Assembly: GCA_934670115.1 (NCBI GenBank) | Contig: CAKUOV010000012.1 | Span: 1 to 51,316, forward strand | DNA: 51,316 nt | Direction of reading: 5' to 3' | From: an uncultured Eggerthellaceae bacterium | Lineage (GTDB): Bacteria > Actinomycetota > Coriobacteriia > Coriobacteriales > Eggerthellaceae | In this document: piece by piece, positions 32,514 to 40,886 of the stretch | Layout: every line of letters starts with the position of its first letter | Position numbering within the stretch: position 1 is the stretch's first letter | Made by a program: the position numbers and the translations under genes | The notes under the pieces: model-generated | Databases searched by the model: none | What the model was told of the DNA's origin: nothing | Seen by the model: the letters and a program-made list of their open reading frames with translations, nothing else

Positions 32514-33740
32514 TTAACCGCCAAAGACCGCCAGCAAAAAGCCCGCCGCAACAGCAGAACCAATAACACCTGCAACGTTGGGACCCATGGCGTGCATGAG
32601 CAGGAAGTTCGTCGGATTCGCTTTTGCTCCCTCCATCTGGGAAACACGTGCCGCCATGGGAACGGCGGAAACGCCTGCAGAGCCAATAAGAGGGTTGATT
32701 TTCCCGCCAGAAAGCTTGCACATAACTTTACCCAACACCAAGCCTCCAAACGTCGCAAATTCAAAAGCAATAAGACCTAGGATGATAATAAACAGCGTCT
32801 GTGGTGTTAAGAAGCGCTCCGCAACAGCAGTAGCACCAACGCTTACCGCCAGGAAAATGGTCACGATATTCATCAAAGCATTTTGAGCAGTATCGGACAG
32901 GCGCTCCGTAACACCCGTCACACGGAACAAATTGCCCAACATCAAACAGCCAAGAAGCGGTGCCACGCTGGGAAGCAGCAGGCAAACGAAGATGATAACG
33001 ATAATGGGGAATAAAATAAGCTGACGTTTTGTTACCGGACGCAGCTGCTCCATCTTAATCTTGCGCTCTTCTTCTGTGGTCAATAGACGCATCAGCGGCG
33101 GCTGGATCAGCGGAATCAGCGCCATATAACTATACGCTGCAATAGCAATGGGAGCCAAATAGTCCGGCGCAAGTTTAGAGGTGAGCCAAATTGCGGTAGG
33201 TCCGTCCGCGCCGCCGATTATGCCAATCGATGCAGCGACATTCGGTTCAAACCCAATGGCAATCGCCAAAATGAAAGCGCAAAAGATTCCGAACTGCGCA
33301 GCAGCACCTAAAAGCAAGCTCTTGGGGTTGGCCAACAATGGCGCGAAGTCTGTCATGGCGCCTACACCCAAGAAAATAAGCGAAGGGTACAAACCCGACT
33401 TGACACCAATGTAGAGAATATCAAGCAAACCGCCGTCATGAAAAATATCGGTGATTGTTACGGTGCCTGCAATATAGCCATCCCAAAGCTCAGGATGGTA
33501 CAAATCAGAACCCGGCAAATTAGAAAGCAGCATGCCAAACGCAATACCAACCAGCAGCAATGGCTCGAACTGCTTTTTGATGCCTAAATACAAAAGAACA
33601 CACGCGACAGCGATCATGATGATCGGCCCGAACACCGCGGCAAGATTATCAACTAGCTCCGCAGAGGAATCCCAAGCAAGCAGCTGGGCAATGCCCGTTG
33701 TCTTTACAAGGTTTCCGAGGACTTCAAGAATGTTATCCAC
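32514..33740 (-). CDS. oadB: Na+-translocating oxaloacetate decarboxylase, beta subunit
   Basis: A 408-residue polytopic membrane subunit that decarboxylates carboxybiotin and pumps Na+. The conserved region IIIa is present (NVAASIGIIGGADGPT), with the Asp of GADGPT at the expected Na+-site position, and the N-terminal part has multiple hydrophobic helices. The start is GTG with an AGGGGT site 8 bases upstream. It ends the oadA-oadG-carrier-oadB operon, 9 bases after the carrier gene. Could also serve methylmalonyl- or glutaconyl-CoA decarboxylases; oadA next door points to oxaloacetate or pyruvate-type carboxyl transfer. Confidence 0.95.
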   Translation of the reverse strand: MDNILEVLGNLVKTTGIAQLLAWDSSAELVDNLAAVFGPIIMIAVACVLLYLGIKKQFEPLLLVGIAFGMLLSNLPGSDLYHPELWDGYIAGTVTITDIFHDGGLLDILYIGVKSGLYPSLIFLGVGAMTDFAPLLANPKSLLLGAAAQFGIFCAFILAIAIGFEPNVAASIGIIGGADGPTAIWLTSKLAPDYLAPIAIAAYSYMALIPLIQPPLMRLLTTEEERKIKMEQLRPVTKRQLILFPIIVIIFVCLLLPSVAPLLGCLMLGNLFRVTGVTERLSDTAQNALMNIVTIFLAVSVGATAVAERFLTPQTLFIIILGLIAFEFATFGGLVLGKVMCKLSGGKINPLIGSAGVSAVPMAARVSQMEGAKANPTNFLLMHAMGPNVAGVIGSAVAAGFLLAVFGG

Positions 33741-33749
33741 GGTTTACCC

Positions 33750-34139
33750 CTAAATAATCATAATGGCGTCATCAGTTGCAACAACGGCGCCTTTTTCAAC
33801 AAGAATTTGCTTAACTGTTCCTGCGCACGGCGCAACCACTTCAACGTTCATCTTCATTGCTTCCATACCGGCAACAACATCGCCTTCTGCAACGGAATCC
33901 CCCACCTTGACCTCAAGGGAAACAATGTTACCCGGCATAGGAGCAGGAACCGGCGTTCCAGCGCCAACCGCAACAGGAGCTGCGGGCGTCGATCCAGCAG
34001 CTGCAACAGGAACTGCAGTCGCAGGAGCGGCAACAGCTGCCGCAGGCGCCTTCGCCTCATACTCGTCAAGGATCATAGCTTCGCCGTTTTCAACCTCAAC
34101 CTCAAACGTACGATCACGCAAAGTAACAATGTATTTCAT
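33750..34139 (-). CDS. Biotin carboxyl carrier protein of the decarboxylase
   Basis: A 129-residue protein with an N-terminal MKYIVTLRDRTFEVEVE segment, an Ala/Pro-rich flexible linker (~30-65) and a C-terminal biotinyl domain with the biotinylated lysine K96 in EAMKMN. It swings carboxybiotin between the OadA and OadB active sites. Here it is a separate subunit instead of being fused to OadA. Its start overlaps the oadG stop by one base (TAATG). Confidence 0.96.
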   Translation of the reverse strand: MKYIVTLRDRTFEVEVENGEAMILDEYEAKAPAAAVAAPATAVPVAAAGSTPAAPVAVGAGTPVPAPMPGNIVSLEVKVGDSVAEGDVVAGMEAMKMNVEVVAPCAGTVKQILVEKGAVVATDDAIMII

Positions 34140-34471
34140 TATTTGACCTCTTTAATGCTGATAAACCTCAGCTCGTTGATGGGCTTCTTCAATTCATCGG
34201 CAACAATTGCCATAATCATCGCAGCATCTCGCAGATCAGTGTCATAAAGCTTGATATCTCCCGCACTACCCGGAGCGAGCGGTTGCGCAGTTTCGTTGGA
34301 TGAGTTATTCGCCACAGCATCGTCTTTGCAACCTGCAGCTGATGCTTTCTTCACCGGAGACTCATCGGTAAGCTTGGTCAGAATTTTAATGACGAACATT
34401 AAAAGAATCAGCGCGAAAAACACCGTGAGAATGCCCACGAGCGAATATATACCTGCTTCAGCGAGCGACAT
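34139..34471 (-). CDS. oadG: Oxaloacetate decarboxylase gamma subunit
   Basis: A 110-residue membrane-anchoring subunit: one helix at residues ~8-30 (SLVGILTVFFALILLMFVIK), then a hydrophilic tail, with a Cys-containing and C-terminal segment DTDLRDAAMIMAIVADELKK, reported to coordinate Zn in the family. It assembles OadA with the membrane pump. Coupled by TAATG overlaps to oadA upstream and the carrier downstream. Confidence 0.85.
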   Translation of the reverse strand: MSLAEAGIYSLVGILTVFFALILLMFVIKILTKLTDESPVKKASAAGCKDDAVANNSSNETAQPLAPGSAGDIKLYDTDLRDAAMIMAIVADELKKPINELRFISIKEVK

Positions 34472-35865
34472 TATTCCATCACAGCCTTAATACTATAGGA
34501 AACTATCTTTTCTTCATCTTTCTTACGAGCCTCAAAAAACGTTTCCGCTACCTGAGGAAACGCAATATATGAAAGAACATCCTCTTCGCATCGAGCCGTG
34601 CTGCCCAGCTCTTCTTGCGCTTTCTCGAACGTATCGGTGGGAAGCGTATCGGCATAACGACCCACAAGCGGTTGTTCATCGCCCAGAATCATCGCACGAA
34701 CCTCAGGATCAATAGACGCAGGCGTTTTGCCATATTCGCCACGACAATATGCCTTCACTTCATTGGAAACGTTTTTATAGCGCTCACCAGCTAAAACGTT
34801 ATTGACAGCTTGATTGCCTACGATTTGGGATGTTGGCGTCACCAAGGGAGGATAACCTAAATCCTTGCGCACGCGCGGCGTTTCTTTCAATGCTTCCTCG
34901 TATTTGTCCAAGGCATTCATCATCTTGAGCTGGGAAAGCAAATTCGAGAGCATGCCGCCTGGAATCTGATGCTCAAGACACGCAGCATCGGTGCCCATAG
35001 AAATGGGATTCAACGTACCGTCTTCTAGATATTCGCCGCGAACTTCTTTGAAATATTCCGCTAGCTCGAACAGGGTTTTTTGATTCAGCCCTGTTTCAAA
35101 ACCCATTTCGTTGAGCGTTACGCACAGTGTTTCGGTTGCCGGCTGAGAAGTACCTCCACTCATAGGGCCAATAGCGGTATCAATGACATCGGCACCTGCT
35201 TCCACCGCACGTAGATACGTCATATATGCCGTTCCGGTCGTAGAATGCGTGTGGACAATAAGAGGCAAATCGACAGCAGATTTGATGCTGGAAACCAAAT
35301 CGAATGCCTTTTGCGGAGTCAAAATGCCTGCCATATCTTTAATGCAGATGGTAGACACACCCATGGCCTTCAGTTCTTCGGCCATTTTCACATATGCTTC
35401 AATCGTGTGCACGGGACTTGTGGTGTAGCAAATGGTGCCCGAAGCAATTGCTCCCGCCTTAAGCGTGGTGTCAACAGCAACTTTTAAGTTCTCAAGGTCG
35501 TTGAGCGCATCGAAAATACGGATGATATCAATGCCGTTGCGAACAGACGCCTTGACAAAGCGGCGAACAATATCATCGGGATAATGCTTGTAGCCCAAAA
35601 TGTTCTGACCGCGCAAAAGCATCTGGAGTTTCGCGTTAGGCATTGCGACGCGCAGCTTACGCAAGCGCTCCCAAGGATCTTCGTTTAAGTAACGAAGGCA
35701 CACGTCGAACGTCGCGCCACCCCAGCATTCAACAGAATAATAACCCGCTTGATCGATTTTGCTCAAAACCGGAGCCATCTTATCGAACGAAAGACGAGTC
35801 GCGATGAGGCTCTGCTGAGCGTCGCGCAGGACAGTCTCAGTAAAGCCTACTCTTTGTTTCGTCAT
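34471..35865 (-). CDS. oadA: Oxaloacetate decarboxylase alpha subunit (carboxyltransferase domain)
   Basis: Transfers CO2 from oxaloacetate (or related acids) to biotin. The 464-residue protein contains the carboxyltransferase TIM barrel with LRDAQQSLIATR (metal/catalytic segment), the conserved KDMAG with catalytic lysine, and the IVHTHSTTG metal His pair, then a PYC_OADA domain. It lacks a C-terminal biotin domain, which is supplied by the separate carrier gene. First gene of the operon; the start is preceded by GGAAAGGT. The 171-base gap to menA likely contains its promoter, which I could not place with confidence. Confidence 0.95.
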   Translation of the reverse strand: MTKQRVGFTETVLRDAQQSLIATRLSFDKMAPVLSKIDQAGYYSVECWGGATFDVCLRYLNEDPWERLRKLRVAMPNAKLQMLLRGQNILGYKHYPDDIVRRFVKASVRNGIDIIRIFDALNDLENLKVAVDTTLKAGAIASGTICYTTSPVHTIEAYVKMAEELKAMGVSTICIKDMAGILTPQKAFDLVSSIKSAVDLPLIVHTHSTTGTAYMTYLRAVEAGADVIDTAIGPMSGGTSQPATETLCVTLNEMGFETGLNQKTLFELAEYFKEVRGEYLEDGTLNPISMGTDAACLEHQIPGGMLSNLLSQLKMMNALDKYEEALKETPRVRKDLGYPPLVTPTSQIVGNQAVNNVLAGERYKNVSNEVKAYCRGEYGKTPASIDPEVRAMILGDEQPLVGRYADTLPTDTFEKAQEELGSTARCEEDVLSYIAFPQVAETFFEARKKDEEKIVSYSIKAVME

Positions 35866-36057
35866 GAAATTACCTTTCCTATTTCTTAGGAATCAAAATC
35901 AAGTATCAAAATTGCATTCGATGATTTTATCCTAGTTTCCTTGTATCTCCCGATTATTAACCCGTTATTTACTGCGGACGCAGTTTTGGCACACCAAACA
36001 CGCTTTTGAACGCTACAATAAGCTCTCAAGATAACTTTGAAGAACGAAAAGGTAGAC
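35866..36057. promoter_or_regulatory. Divergent gap between oadA and menA
   Basis: About 190 A/T-rich bases. A TAAAAT-like -10 is visible for the minus (oadA) side without a convincing -35. No operator or gene found. Confidence 0.35.
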
Positions 36058-36993
36058 ATGAATCATTCGCAAGAGCATGAACCTCTTACTCCCACCCTTC
36101 TTTTGCAACTCGCAGCGCCCCATACGTGGCCAGCTGCAATCATGCCTACGCTGGTTGGCACCACGCTTGCGCTGCACGATGTAGGGACAATTTCCGTTTC
36201 GCTTGTACTTGCTGTTTTGGTGATTGTCATTTGCATGCAATCTGCCGTAAACACGCTCAATGACTACTTTGACTTCAAAAAGGGCGCCGATACCGCTGAA
36301 AACCAGATGGACAAAAATGATGCCGTGTTGGTTTTCAATAACGTGAACCCGAAATCGGTAAAGCGATTTGCCATTATTCTGGTTGTTCTTGCTTTCGTAA
36401 TTGGGGCGTATGTCATTTATTGCGCCGGCTGGATTCCTTTAGTCTTGGGCGTGATTGGCGCCGCAGTGCTGTGCTTGTATTCAGGGGGGCGTCTTCCTAT
36501 TTCCTATCTACCTATTGGGGAATTCGTGAGCGGCTTTACTATGGGAACGCTCATTTTGGTGGCAACACACCAAGCGCTCACCCTAACGCTTTCGTGGGAA
36601 GCGTTCGTTTGGAGCATTCCCGTGCTTATCGGCATTGGGCTTATTCTCATGACAAACAACACCTGCGATATTGAGAAGGATGTCGAAGCGAAGCGTAAGA
36701 CTTTGTCCGTCGTGGTCGGCAGGGAGAAAGCACGCAAGCTCTATCATGCAGCACTGTATAGCATGGTGCTTCTCGTGGTGCTCTTCGGATGCATCTGGTG
36801 GACGAAGGGGCTGGTCATTGCTCCGTTTGCGCTTTTGGCGCTGTATCCCTTCGGAAAGGCATTGGTAGCAAATCCGCTCGTTTTGCAATCGCGCGTGGCG
36901 GCCATGAGCCAAATCTTAACCGTAAACGTGGTAGTAGATACATTCTATGCAGCGCTTATCCTTTGCGATGCTTGCGGCTCACTCACGTTTTAG
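36058..36993 (+). CDS. menA: 1,4-dihydroxy-2-naphthoate prenyltransferase (UbiA family)
   Basis: A 311-residue UbiA-family integral membrane prenyltransferase for menaquinone synthesis. The first Asp-rich motif N-D-x2-D-x3-G-x-D is intact (N68, D69, D72, G76, D78), and the second is D204-x3-D208 in TCDIEKD. Several hydrophobic segments cover the rest. Start placed at ATG 36058 after GAAAAGG; an in-frame ATG upstream lacks a site. Called MenA rather than a haem-A or chlorophyll prenyltransferase from the motif style and absence of quinol oxidase genes. Neighbouring menaquinone genes are not in the window. Confidence 0.85.
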   Translation: MNHSQEHEPLTPTLLLQLAAPHTWPAAIMPTLVGTTLALHDVGTISVSLVLAVLVIVICMQSAVNTLNDYFDFKKGADTAENQMDKNDAVLVFNNVNPKSVKRFAIILVVLAFVIGAYVIYCAGWIPLVLGVIGAAVLCLYSGGRLPISYLPIGEFVSGFTMGTLILVATHQALTLTLSWEAFVWSIPVLIGIGLILMTNNTCDIEKDVEAKRKTLSVVVGREKARKLYHAALYSMVLLVVLFGCIWWTKGLVIAPFALLALYPFGKALVANPLVLQSRVAAMSQILTVNVVVDTFYAALILCDACGSLTF

Positions 36994-37042
36994 CTCACTG
37001 CTCCAACGTTAACCACAAGACATAAAACACGGTCCGCAAAAC

Positions 37043-38017
37043 CTAGCGCCACACAATAGGCTGCAAGATGCCAACTTCGTCCCGAACGAGCTTTACAAAG
37101 TGCCCAAGATCAAAAGATGAAAGCAATTCCTCTGGCGTTGCAGGTTCGTCTACGTCGATGATTTCGCCAATAAATGCAATATGGCCCAAAAGCGCAGCGG
37201 GAGAACGATATGTTGCAAGCATTTCCTGAAGCGAAGCATCTTTATCGCGCTTCGAAAGACGTCTTCCCTGCTCATTGACGAATAAGGGAACGTGAGCATA
37301 CTGAGGTGCCGCGTGTCCCAGCTGCTCAAGAAGAAACATCTGCTGGGGCGAAGATGTGATCAAGTCGTACCCGCGCGTCACCGAAGTAACCCCTTGCGCG
37401 GCATCATCAACGGTCACAGCGAGCTGATAAGCGAACATGCCATCGGCGCGGCGAATCAAAAAATCACCGCATTGCAATGCAAGATTTTGCGAAAAATCGC
37501 CTTGTATCGCATCATGAAACGCATATGTCTTATTGGGAACGACCAGCCGAAACGAAGGATGCTTCTCTTTTCCCTTTTCAAGACGTTGTTCGGGCGTTAA
37601 ATTGCGGCACGTCCCCGGATAGACGTTTTTGTCGCCTAAATGTGGGGCCGAAGCTGCAGCTTTCAGATCGGCGCGCGAGCAGAAACAGGGATACATGCCG
37701 CAACGCTGCGCAAGCAATTCATAGGCATGCTGATACGCCTCTTCCCTATCATTCTGATAGTAGGGGCCATCATCCCAGGTCAAACCGAGCATTTCATAAT
37801 CCGCTTGGACTTGATCGATGAATTCAGCACGCGAACGATCGCGATCAAGGTCCTCGATACGCAAAATCATCTTTCCACTCTGGGATTTTGCAATAAGCCA
37901 CGCAAGAAGCGATGCGTAGATATTGCCCGCATGCATGCGACCCGTGGGAGAAGGAGCAAACCTTCCCACCACGGGTCGCGTATCTTGGACGAAAATAGTT
38001 GACAGCGAATCAGACAC
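37043..38017 (-). CDS. gluQ: Glutamyl-Q tRNA(Asp) synthetase
   Basis: Attaches glutamate to queuosine in tRNA(Asp). The 324-residue protein is a truncated glutamyl-tRNA synthetase: FAPSPTGRMHAGN near residues 19-31 carries the HIGH-like signature, the KMSKS-like is RRLSKRD, and Zn-site cysteines lie in CFCSRADL and YPGTCR. It lacks the anticodon-binding C-terminal half of GluRS, which fits GluQ rather than a genuine GluRS. It follows iorB by 52 bases in the same direction. Confidence 0.93.
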   Translation of the reverse strand: MSDSLSTIFVQDTRPVVGRFAPSPTGRMHAGNIYASLLAWLIAKSQSGKMILRIEDLDRDRSRAEFIDQVQADYEMLGLTWDDGPYYQNDREEAYQHAYELLAQRCGMYPCFCSRADLKAAASAPHLGDKNVYPGTCRNLTPEQRLEKGKEKHPSFRLVVPNKTYAFHDAIQGDFSQNLALQCGDFLIRRADGMFAYQLAVTVDDAAQGVTSVTRGYDLITSSPQQMFLLEQLGHAAPQYAHVPLFVNEQGRRLSKRDKDASLQEMLATYRSPAALLGHIAFIGEIIDVDEPATPEELLSSFDLGHFVKLVRDEVGILQPIVWR

Positions 38018-38069
38018 GAAGCGTTCCTGCCTATTTCAGGATTATCTCACTCATATGCTTTTCATTCGC

Positions 38070-38657
38070 TTAGGCGTTTTGCGCCGAGCAAACGAAAGCG
38101 CGACCCTGATGAAATGCCGTCAAATTCGTTTGAATCGTTTTAGGCGGAACACGCTGGGAAATAACGTCTTCCCAAATAGACTCGTCGAAGCCAAGAAACA
38201 CTGACAGAGCACCCAGAAGGGCAACGTTGCTTGCTTTGGCCGTGCCGGCATCGGCGGCAATTTGAACAGCGGGAATCAGCAAAGCGCCTTGTTCTGCAAG
38301 TGTCGCCTGCGGTTTTTCGGGCATTTTTTGCGCGCCCGTCAGAACCGTCATGGGGGTGATTGTCTCATCGGAGACGAGCATTTTGCCGCCTTCCTTCAGG
38401 TACGGAAGGTTGCGCAACGCTTCAGTCGTTTCGAATGACACAACGAAATCGCTATCACCCAAATCAGCAATCATGGACTCCACGCTTTCACCGAAACGCA
38501 CCGTGGTGGTAACGGATCCGCCGCGCTGGGCCATGCCGTGAATTTCAGAGACCTTTACATCCAAACCAGCCGCAAGAGCAGCGCGCGCAAGCAGGTCAGC
38601 CGCAAGAATGGTTCCCTGGCCGCCCACGCCACACAAAAGAACAGTTGTGGTAGACAT
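38070..38657 (-). CDS. iorB: Indolepyruvate ferredoxin oxidoreductase, beta subunit
   Basis: A 195-residue pyruvate/2-oxoacid:ferredoxin oxidoreductase gamma/beta-type subunit (CGVGGQGTILAADLLARAAL start, then EIHGMAQRGGSV). With IorA it oxidises aryl pyruvates from tryptophan, tyrosine or phenylalanine to acyl-CoA, CO2 and reduced ferredoxin. It starts 29 bases after iorA. Confidence 0.95.
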   Translation of the reverse strand: MSTTTVLLCGVGGQGTILAADLLARAALAAGLDVKVSEIHGMAQRGGSVTTTVRFGESVESMIADLGDSDFVVSFETTEALRNLPYLKEGGKMLVSDETITPMTVLTGAQKMPEKPQATLAEQGALLIPAVQIAADAGTAKASNVALLGALSVFLGFDESIWEDVISQRVPPKTIQTNLTAFHQGRAFVCSAQNA

Positions 38658-38686
38658 CTTGATAACCTCTCTTCGATAACCTGCGA

Positions 38687-40432
38687 TTATGCAAAATTAT
38701 TGCCAGCCGTAAGCTGCTGGATAGCATGAGCACCGCAGTACTGGGCGCATTGACCGCAGCCAATACATTGCTGGTCGTCAATATGCGCATGACCTACGCT
38801 ATCTTTGGAGATAGCGGGACATCCCAATGAACTGCACGCGCCACAAGCAGTGCAGTCAGCAGTTACGGAATACGCCGCTTCACGCTTACGTGTAAGCAAA
38901 ACGCAGGGATGGCGGAAAATAAGCACCGAAAGCTCAGAAGAAGACGCAGCTTCTTTCAGCGCTTGACGAACATCCTGCACCACATAGGGGTCAATAACGC
39001 GCACATCGTTTATGCCCAGCGCGCGCACCACGCCTTCCAAATCGAGCTCGCGCGAAGGCCTGTTCTGCAACGTTACGCCGTTGAACGGATTGCCTTGGCG
39101 ACCCGTCATAGCGGTCGTGCGGTTATCAAGAATGCACACCGTGCCCTGACCGCAGTTGTAAACCGTGGAAATAAGCGAGCTCAAGCCGCTGTGTCCAAAC
39201 GTGGAGTCGCCAATAACGGATACCACGGGACGATGATCGGTACCTTCACTTGCCACTTCGTAACCATGTGCCATAGAGATGGAAGCGCCCATGTCAATGC
39301 AAGCATGCATAGCGGAAAGCGGCGCGAGCGTACCCAGCGTGTAACAACCAATATCACCCATGACCAGAGCTTTCATACGACTCAGCTCACGGAACACCAC
39401 GCGATGGGGACATCCGGCGCAAAGTGCGGGAGGACGACCAGGCAGATTATCGGGCGCCTGCTTTCGGGTAGGAAGTTCACGACCAAATGCAGCCTTAATG
39501 ATGCCCACGGTCAATTCGCCTTCGTAGGGAATACCATACGGCGCAGTAGAAACAGCAACGCCCGTTGCGCGCACGGCATCCATCAAATGGGTCGATCCTT
39601 CTTCCACCACATATACTGCGTCAACGCTTTCCGCAAAATCATAAAGCGCCAGCTTAGGAAGCGGCCAAGAAACGCCCAATTTGAAAATGGAAGCATCTGG
39701 CAAAGCTTCGCGAACATGCTGATACGCAGCGCCCGTGCAAATGACGCCAATTTCCTTTGAACCCGTAAATACCTGGTTGTAAGGACACGTTTCGACCCAT
39801 TCCTCAAGCTGGTCGATGCGCTGAAGCTGAACGGTACGGCGCGGTTTGGCGAAAGCGGGCATCATAACCCACTTCGACGGCTCCACTGGAAGATTCTTCA
39901 GCGGAACTTCAACACGCTCCCCCATCTGAACAGGCGTTTTCGTATGAGAAATACGAACGCTCGAGCGAATGAAGAACGGCACGTCAAAGCGTTCGGAGAG
40001 CTCAAACGCATCTTTCGTGAACTGATACGCCTCCTGCGAATTTGCCGGGTCAAGCATAGGGATTTTCGCTGCAGCCGCGTAATAATGGGAGTCTTGCTCG
40101 TTTTGAGAAGAATACATACCCGGATCATCGGCTGCCAAAACTACCATGCCGCCATGAACACCGGTGCACGCCGCCGTAAACAGTGGATCGGCCGCCACAT
40201 TCACACCCACATGCTTCATGGTGGATAGAACGCGCGCACCCGCAATACTTGCGCCCACGGCGCTTTCAACAGCAACTTTCTCGTTCGTCGCCCATTCAGC
40301 GTACACGTTATCGTACGTTCCCAGCGCTTCAAGCGTTTCCGTTGAAGGAGTGCCCGGATACGCAGATGCGAAACGAACGCCCGCTTCCCATGCGCCGCGC
40401 GCAATAGCTTCGTTACCCGAAAGAAGTTCCAT
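38687..40432 (-). CDS. iorA: Indolepyruvate ferredoxin oxidoreductase, alpha subunit
   Basis: A 581-residue thiamine-diphosphate enzyme. It carries the N-terminal pyrimidine-binding domain, ALCAGCPHR and GDIGCYTLG segments in the middle, and the TPP/Mg motif GDSTFGHSG. Two C-terminal [4Fe-4S] motifs (CTACGACSSLGC and CIGCGQCAQYC) pass electrons to ferredoxin. Start at ATG 40432, six bases after a TAGGTG site; GTG at 40441 is an alternative that would begin at once after the preceding stop. Reduced ferredoxin from this enzyme is the natural electron source for the Ech hydrogenase further along the same strand. Confidence 0.95.
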   Translation of the reverse strand: MELLSGNEAIARGAWEAGVRFASAYPGTPSTETLEALGTYDNVYAEWATNEKVAVESAVGASIAGARVLSTMKHVGVNVAADPLFTAACTGVHGGMVVLAADDPGMYSSQNEQDSHYYAAAAKIPMLDPANSQEAYQFTKDAFELSERFDVPFFIRSSVRISHTKTPVQMGERVEVPLKNLPVEPSKWVMMPAFAKPRRTVQLQRIDQLEEWVETCPYNQVFTGSKEIGVICTGAAYQHVREALPDASIFKLGVSWPLPKLALYDFAESVDAVYVVEEGSTHLMDAVRATGVAVSTAPYGIPYEGELTVGIIKAAFGRELPTRKQAPDNLPGRPPALCAGCPHRVVFRELSRMKALVMGDIGCYTLGTLAPLSAMHACIDMGASISMAHGYEVASEGTDHRPVVSVIGDSTFGHSGLSSLISTVYNCGQGTVCILDNRTTAMTGRQGNPFNGVTLQNRPSRELDLEGVVRALGINDVRVIDPYVVQDVRQALKEAASSSELSVLIFRHPCVLLTRKREAAYSVTADCTACGACSSLGCPAISKDSVGHAHIDDQQCIGCGQCAQYCGAHAIQQLTAGNNFA

Positions 40433-40441
40433 CACATTCAC

Positions 40442-40876
40442 CTACGATTCAAAAATCAAGCAGAACGTACCAATCTGAATAGCATCGCCGTTTTTAAGCA
40501 GCTTCGTATCCACTGCTTCATTGTTGACCCAAAGACCGTTATACGAATTCCGATCGGTAATAACGTATCCTTTATCCGTTGACGCGATAAGCGCATGTTC
40601 ACGCGAAACTGTCATATCGTTCAAGAAGATATCGCACTGAGGGCTACGGCCAACACTCGAAACCGTGCGCGTGAGCTCGAAGGCGCATCCGCATTGCGGA
40701 CCGCGTACAACGCGCAATAAAGCCTTCTTTGCAGGAACGCTTGCCGGAGCCTGAACAGCATCGACCGTCACGGGCGTGAACTTTTGAGTTGCCTCTAAAT
40801 AATGATAGCCACAAGATGCGCAAGATACCGAACCTTGCTCTCTTTTGGCGCCGCATACTGGGCAAAATTCATCCAT
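40442..40876 (-). CDS. Zinc-ribbon and FHA domain protein
   Basis: A 144-residue soluble protein. The N-terminal zinc ribbon has C5, C8, C19 and C22. An Ala/Pro-rich linker leads to a C-terminal forkhead-associated domain at ~55-140 with the phosphopeptide-binding signature (SVGRSPQCDIFLNDMTVSREHA, conserved GR, SR-H and N residues). Such proteins bind phospho-Thr on partners; no Ser/Thr kinase is in the window. It lies between dacA and iorA in the same direction, with 10 and 9-base gaps, suggesting cotranscription. Partner unknown. Confidence 0.92.
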   Translation of the reverse strand: MDEFCPVCGAKREQGSVSCASCGYHYLEATQKFTPVTVDAVQAPASVPAKKALLRVVRGPQCGCAFELTRTVSSVGRSPQCDIFLNDMTVSREHALIASTDKGYVITDRNSYNGLWVNNEAVDTKLLKNGDAIQIGTFCLIFES

Positions 40877-40886
40877 AACAGTCTCC

